A stretch of DNA of 64,000 nt from Siniperca chuatsi (taxonomy: Eukaryota; Chordata; Actinopteri; Centrarchiformes; Sinipercidae), in NCBI RefSeq assembly GCF_020085105.1, contig NC_058056.1, positions 20,012,429 through 20,076,428 on the forward strand, written 5' to 3'. Positions 53,381 through 64,000 of this stretch are shown here, piece by piece (the stretch's first letter is position 1; each line of letters begins with the position of its first letter). The position numbers and the translations under genes are program-made. Below the pieces are notes generated by a model. That model worked only from the letters and a program-made list of their open reading frames with translations. It was not told the origin of the DNA and did no database searches.

Positions 53381-53703
53381 TGGGTGTGGTGCGGCCCACC
53401 CTGACCGTCCTCCCCCCCTCCACAGAGGAGCTGCAGCAGGGCAGTGCCACGCTGCTGTGTCTGGCCAGCGGGGGCTTCCCCTCAGCCTGGAGGCTGGGCT
53501 GGAAGGTGGGGGGCAGCAGCAGCTCCTCAGGGGTGTCACACAGCCTGGAGGTCCTGGGGAGGGACGGCCACTACAGCTGGAGCAGCACCCTGAGCCTCCC
53601 TGCAGACCAGTGGAGGAAGGCGGGCTCAGTGAGCTGTGAGGCCAGTCTGAATGGACAGAGCCCTGTCACTCAAACCCTGGACCCTGACCGCTGCTCAGAG
53701 TAG
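53381..53703 (+). CDS. IgL constant exon C7, kind B
   Basis: 323-nt open exon with the same predicted protein as C2. Poly(A) signal 53966-53971. With J5 upstream it is a complete J-C unit. Confidence 0.95.
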
Positions 53704-54538
53704 AGCTTCAGCAACACTTCCTGTCTGGAAATGATGTTGCTTCTTTGACAGAGATCTTGATGAAGCTACAGATCTCCTCTGTTCAGATATTTCTGCAAGT
53801 TTCACAGCTCTCTACTCAGTGTTTTGGTGTGCATGTTGCTTTCTAATACTGATCTTCTGCATATTCTTCTTATGTTCATTACTTTTCAAATGAAACTGAA
53901 TATTATTAGTTTCACTCCAAGAGAATCATATTCATCAATGTGGCATGAACATTAAACCATCATTAAATAAAACTGTGGATTATAATGAGTCAGTGTCTTT
54001 GTATTTCTTTTAGAATATATTCATTATGAAAAACATTGTCAGTATCATACCTGACATTATACTATACCTGATAGTACAGGAGATGGTTGTATATTTATTA
54101 CTTTGAATAGAAAATTCTCCATTTTGAGAATGACATCATTTGGATTTTCAAAATGAAGAGTAATAAATTGTGAATTTTAGTTTCTGCTTGGACTGTTGTT
54201 ACATTAAATTGTTTTGTGCAGCTATCAGTAGCGACACTGTTAAATATTTTTGATATCAGTGTCTGTAGTCCAACAAGAATTTCATTTCCCTGCTTATTCA
54301 TAAAAAGACTGAATGAACTGACCAGAATATAAGTTTAAAACTGTGTCTGGAAGAGTGTCTGTGAGTTTGTTTCAGTTTTATTTAGATTCATTTTGGTTCT
54401 GTTTGATGACTCTTGTGTTGTGTTCACTGGACCAGTTATCCTCATCACAGTCTCTTCACCAACCCTCTGCACCTGCAGCAGGCCGTTTTCACTTCAGTCA
54501 AACTGAAGGAGGTTTTTGTACGGCTCTAAATCACTGTG

Positions 54539-55011
54539 TGAACACTCCACCACCATGGGCACCCAGACAGTAGTAATCTCCAGCATCTTCAGCCTGAACA
54601 CCACTGATGGTCAGAGTGTAGTGAGAACCAGATCTACTGCCACTGAATCGAGACGGAGTTCCAGAGAAGAGAGTTGATGTACTGTATATAAGAAGTTTGG
54701 GAGCCTGTCTAGGTTTCTGAAGGTACCAACTGAGATCAGCACCAATATTTGAACTCCCTGTGGCGCTGATGGTCACAGTCCCTCCAAGACTAACAGACTT
54801 GGATTTGTCAGCCTGAGTCAGAAAATTGTTGGCAGAAGACTCTGAAACGAGAAGAGAAAAATCTTAAGGAGAAATGTTTACCAGCCATTGGAGAAGCATA
54901 TCACTAGTATAGTATAGGGATTGCACAGACTGGATTTACACCAAACATTTTGTTAAACTTCTCACCCTGACTCAGAAAACCCAACATGACAAGCAGAGTT
55001 ATTGACAACAT
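54539..55011 (-). CDS. IgL V13, type 2
   Basis: Leader 54966-55011; V exon 54539-54841, open. Heptamer 54532-54538, nonamer 54511-54519. Ala at Cys23 ([11 protein letters not shown]). CDR2 STST, CDR3 CLGAHGGG. In framework 2 it has QKPRQAP where the others have QKPGQAP. Confidence 0.9.
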
Positions 55012-55707
55012 CGTCCTGATGAAGTTTTCAGTGTGAGTGCATGAAAACAGTTCAGACTCTCTGTGACATGAGAACTTAAACTCTGAGGAGCAGTGATGCA
55101 TAAAATTCATGCAAAATATATTTAAGAAGGCAAACACACACCTGTTCTTGTGAAACTGAAAAAGCAGAGGTGAGGTGGAGAGTTCTTCATCTTGAGGATC
55201 ATTTGGTCATTCAAAGCCCATCTAAAACATTTTTCTATGTTATTTCTCTTCTTTCCAGACTTTTCTCCTTTTTAACCTCTGTCTTGATCCATGTCTCATT
55301 AACAAGTGTATGGCACCCCTTGCTGGCAAATGGATTCAAATTGAACACAATAGTAACTGACACTGTTATATTTTGATTTCCCCTCTTGTTTTCATAATTT
55401 GTCATCCTAATAAATGTCTGACGCGAGCAGCCTTCTTTTCTTAGTTTTCATAATTGAACATCTGGAGCTGTAACAGTGAACAAAACTTGACTGTCAGGGA
55501 CATGAAAATTCAGTTTCACTTCCCCTTTGACTGGGGATGAATTTACAGAAGTTTCTGTAAGTTACGGTTGTGCTTTGGGTGACTGTGCTATGTTCAGGTG
55601 AGCAGTGGTGCATGTCAGAATCTCCTGCAACAGGTCACAGCTGCAACATAGCTATCTGTATGCAGTCTAATTTGAGGGAGGTTTCTGTACGACTCTTTTT
55701 CACTGTG

Positions 55708-56194
55708 CGCAGGCCCGCATATTCTCCCATACAGAAATAATCTCCTGCATCTTCAGCCTGAACTCCACTGATGGTCAAAGTGAATTCAGGTTCAGATCCA
55801 CTGCTGTTGAAACGACTTGGAGTACCAGATTGATGGCTAGCCTCCCAAACAGTTTGGGAGGCTGTCCAGGTTTCTGCAGGTACCAGCTGAGATCATCATC
55901 AACTCCTGTGCTGGCTGTACAGCTCAGAGAGACCGTCACTCCCACACCAACAGACTTTAATACAGGTGACTGAGTAACGGTTGGATTGGCTGTCGATCCT
56001 GCAAAAAATAAAACATTGCTACTGTATGTAATATATTATAAAAAGACCAATTCCAATGTAAAAACATATCTAAGTCTGTATCAGTTATAGAAAAGTTGGT
56101 TAGTGCACTTGCTATAGACTCAAATCAATCAAAGCAGTATCTCACCCTGAATGTGGGCTGCAAGTATCAGCAGGAAAACCAGTAACATCTTCAT
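55708..56194 (-). pseudogene. IgL V14 pseudogene, type 3
   Basis: Leader 56146-56194 (MKMLLVFLLILAAHIQ) is intact; V-exon remnant 55708-55998. It begins well (TVTQSPVLKSVGVGVTVSL, Cys in [19 protein letters not shown]). In the framework 2/CDR2 region about 7 net bases are lost and replaced by a perfect inverted repeat, giving a frameshift that meets TGA in framework 3. Heptamer CACTGTG 55701-55707 and a 12-bp spacer remain; the nonamer is altered (GGTTTCTGT, 55680-55688). It is the counterpart of V7 at the end of the second array. Confidence 0.9.
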
Positions 56195-56515
56195 TATGGA
56201 TGTAGGCCTATGTGTGTGAGAAAATAATAAAGTTATGTATTACTTGGCACAAGAATTGGTGTCTTAAAAACATCTAATGTGCAGGGAAGCACAACGGATA
56301 TTCAAATTATGTCTGTGGGTGAACGCACTTGTGCCTGTGAGAGTTGTCTGTATTTCTGCCACATAAAGATGAATACTGCTCTCTTGTGTCAAAATAGGAG
56401 AATGTAAATTAATTTGAATCATTCACATCATTGACAGATTAGGAGATAATGGGCCCCTGGACACATACATGTAAAAGGCTCCCCAACCCCTACTTTTTAG
56501 GAGAAAGATCCTCAG
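56195..56515. other. Right boundary of the IgL locus
   Basis: No further V, J, C or RSS seen to the right of V14. This stretch has no recognisable gene. Confidence 0.45.
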
Positions 56516-56905
56516 ACTTTTTGTAGTCGTTTTGTGTCTCGTTGTAATTGTTCGAGTCTCTTTATGGTTGTTTTGTATCTTTGAGGTCATTATGTGTCTC
56601 TTTGTGGTTGTATTGTCTTTTTGAAGTTGTTTTGTCGTTTTGTGTCTCTTTGTAGTCGTTTCGTGTCTCTGAAGTCGTCTCTTTGCGGACGTTTGCATTT
56701 TTTAATTTGTTTTGCGTGTCTTTGTGGTCATCTCTGTTTCAATTTTGTGTCTCTGTCTTTTGTGGCTGAGTTGCGTCTCTTTTTGCATCTGTTTGTGTCA
56801 TTTTACGTGTCTGTGGTTGTTTTGCATCTCGGTGTCATTTTATGTCTCTTTGTGGTCATCTTGTATCTCTGTAGATGTTTTGCATATCTTTGTAATTGTT
56901 TGATT
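56512..56905. repeat. Degenerate tandem repeat of TTTGTGTCTCTTTGTGGTYG units
   Basis: About 20 diverged units of roughly 20-22 bases, flanked by GGGCCCCTGG-type motifs at about 56450 and 56950. The whole is a repeat family I recognise from fish genomes. The open frames in it are by-products of the repeat. Confidence 0.75.
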
Positions 56906-57049
56906 GACTTTCCAACAAGACATTTTAACAGTCACTTCAAACAGCTCTGGCCCAGGGGCCCTCTGACCTCTTGGGCCCCTGTGCCCGGTTGGCGGGTTCA
57001 GTGATCCAGACACAAGCCGATTTAGGTCCACCTTTATTAATAATTTACA

Positions 57050-59314
57050 TCCTGTATGGATTTTATTCAACGCCAGAAGTTGTTGGTTTCATGATAAACA
57101 ACAACACATTCATTTTAAACTCTTCAATCATTCATATTACACATATAACTGGAATGTGTGTTGTGGTAAAAAGCCACATAACAGTGTATTCCAGCCTGTT
57201 AATAGTATTTGCAAGTACTCAGTATTTGTGTCAACCTGTTTGGTACCATACAAGTAGGTTTTACTGCATCATGCATCTGTTAAGGGCACATTTAATAACC
57301 ATTTTTAAGCACTTTCCAATGATTGTCTAAACTTTCTAGAAAATTAGGTATAAACTGTAATTTGGTACTCCAAGCAGGTTAAAACAAATAATTGTTTCCA
57401 AATACTGCTTGACTCAGGTCTGGCTCGAGTGTCTCAGGCTTATCAATACATTTTATGGTTGGGAGTCCATAATTGCACAGTTCAGGGAACTGAGGATGAA
57501 TCGGTATACAAAAACAAGTTGAAAAAACTCATTTGTCTTCTGTTGTGTTAGTTACAAATATAAAATAATGATATACATACTTTTAAAAAAGCTGTTTAAA
57601 AAAAAAACACAGGGCATCACCAATACATAATATACAAAAAAATGCACGGCCTTCCTCCAGTTCAACACATTCAGACAGACAATTTCATACAGTATTTGTG
57701 TTGTACTCGCACCAACACACCAACAGTAAGGAGTCTATTGCAAAAGGTACAGCTAAAGACAAACAGGACAGCTAGAAAAACATCAGTGAAAGAAATTTGG
57801 CTTGTAGGTATAGTAAGCTCAAGGATTCAAGGCAATTTTTGATGCAGGAAACATCAGAGTGTTCAGATGGGTTTGCATAGTTTGCAGAAGAGCCTACAGA
57901 GAGAGTTTGATACCAGAGGTGTATGAAGTCAAGTTAATGATAGTGTGTTTCGGTGCCTGGTAACAACCTAAACAGCCACCAGAGGTTTGAAACCTTTTAC
58001 AGAAATTTAATTTACAAAAAACTTAAATCCTATTCCTTTTACTGGAATGGTTTAATTTTCAGTAAGATACAGGGTCAAATAAGGACATTGGTATGGCTTT
58101 GCCCCTGCACAAAGACTGCATTGTCCCATGCTAGGCCACAGTACAGCACAGTATTGGTACATTTTAGTTTTCCATGCCAATTTCAAAACTATTGGACCCT
58201 GTCAGAATGCACACGTGTAACCATAGCAACAGCAACCATAGCAAACAGTTGCAAAGATTCCAGTCTCTCCACACACCAAAATTCTAGGATCCTCACAATA
58301 TTCATCTCTCGTGATGAACAAGTTTGCTTGTGTCACAAAACTTTTATCTGATACACAAAATTATTTAAAGATTTCCTTATTCATAAAACATCCTACCACT
58401 AAAAGTAGCTCCTAACTGTTCAAGTTAGAAGAAACCAAAAATAAGGGCTGTGTCTGTCCAAACTTTAAGACCTGACATTTTTGTCTAAGAGTAATTCACA
58501 GAGCAATTCAGTGCTAAAACTAGCTCCTAAGTCTGTGAGAAGAGGACCCATAGTGACCCATAATGAATTCATAAAAGCATATTTTGATGGCTGGCGAGTT
58601 AATAAAGATCCAGTCAGCTCACCAACAAATCAAAACAATCCAGTAACATCAGAGATGATGGTTTGCACAACTCGCCACTACTTGGACAAATGCAATTTGC
58701 ATCGCTGACAAACTTAGAATATTTTCGCTGTAATCCTTAATATTTTATTTCACTGACACAGACCAGTCACCTGTCAACCAATCACTGTAGAGAGTAAGTT
58801 CATTCATTAAACATGTCATCCATAGTAACAGGGCCAACCGCGCCCCTTCCCTTAGCTTAGGAGTTCCTCATTTCTTCAGTAAAAGCTGCTCAGAGAAGCT
58901 TTGTGAACAGGTTTTAAGAGGAGACTCTTAGCCTGGAACCTTTAGCGCCTTTTAGGAAGACCTCTAGTAAGATAAAATCCTGTGTGAATATGGCTCTTGG
59001 TGTGCAAAGAGTCTTGAACCTTTGCAACAGCGTTCCTGCATTCCTGATATACTGTAGTAACCAGTGTCAACGTCAACAACACACACATGCTATGGCTGCA
59101 ACAAACAGAAAACATATTATATTATGGCTGTATGCAAGGCACAAAGGTAAGATAAATCTGGCGTCAGTACAGAAGCACTGGGAGGAGTGGAGAGGCCCTT
59201 TGAAAAAACACAAACATAGCAGGCTGCTGATGGTCATCATACGTAGACCAGTAGAAGATGCTGGCTGGTTGGCTGTCAGTGGCGTCAGCTCTGATAGTCT
59301 TTAGAGACTGGGAT
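57050..59314 (-). other. pak2: Probable 3' UTR of pak2
   Basis: AT-rich sequence after the pak2 stop without a recognisable gene. A candidate AATAAA on the minus strand lies near 57061-57066. Its extent is inferred; a nearer end is possible. Confidence 0.4.
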
Positions 59315-63940
<4,626 letters not shown>

Positions 63941-64000
63941 CTGCAACAAACCGACATACAAAGCTTAAACTGAATGACAGTCATACATTACTTAATGTAT

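Noticed and set aside
56594-57004. 136-codon open frame rich in Cys, Leu and Phe
   Set aside because: Produced by the degenerate TTTGTGTCTC tandem repeat.

Overview
The window is teleost (ray-finned fish, most likely percomorph) nuclear DNA. It has intron-rich genes with GT-AG introns, fish-type MITEs, an L2-clade LINE and a tRNA-headed SINE. Its centre is a multi-cluster immunoglobulin light-chain (IgL) locus in which V segments lie opposite to J and C. Exon limits were read by hand from splice sites and frame.

Left flank: the last five coding exons of an excitatory amino acid transporter of the EAAT5-like group run on + (969-3951). The complete elavl1 (HuR) gene runs on - (coding 7983-10670, noncoding first exon near 15.15-15.26 kb), tail to tail with the transporter. 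A seven-exon tetraspanin on - (17170-21120) and a hAT-type MITE follow. Right flank: ten 3' coding exons of pak2 on - (59315-63940), which continues past the right edge.

IgL locus (about 22.7-56.2 kb): I count 14 V segments, all on - (V1-V14; V5 and V14 are pseudogenes), 5 J segments on + and 7 C exons on +. C exons are of two kinds, called A (C1, C4, C6) and B (C2, C3, C5, C7) here. V segments end in a 12-bp-spacer RSS and J segments begin with a 23-bp-spacer RSS. This is the kappa-type rule, and V-to-J joining must occur by inversion. V segments fall into three groups: type 1 (V1, V2, V3, V5, V8, V9, V11, V12), type 2 (V4, V6, V10, V13) and type 3 (V7, V14). Order: V1-J1-C1(A); V2-V3-[no J]-C2(B); V4; V5psi-J2-C3(B); V6; LINE; V7; V8-J3-C4(A); V9-[no J]-C5(B); V10; V11-J4-C6(A); V12-J5-C7(B); V13; V14psi. 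The two halves, 22.6-39.5 and 40.7-56.2 kb, are copies of one larger array.

Most interesting points: (1) every J-C intron, and the introns of the two C exons that lack a J, keeps a short core matching a PU.1/IRF4 composite element (GGAAGYGAAA) next to a CAGATG E-box, as in mammalian Ig light-chain enhancers. (2) C2 and C5 share one deletion that removed J. (3) All four type 2 V segments have Ala where the conserved first disulfide cysteine should be, yet remain open. (4) A solo-LTR-like fossil and a SINE sit in some copies while the matching sites in sister copies are empty, which orders the duplications. (5) V7 looks like a chimera whose breakpoint falls on a heptamer inside CDR3.
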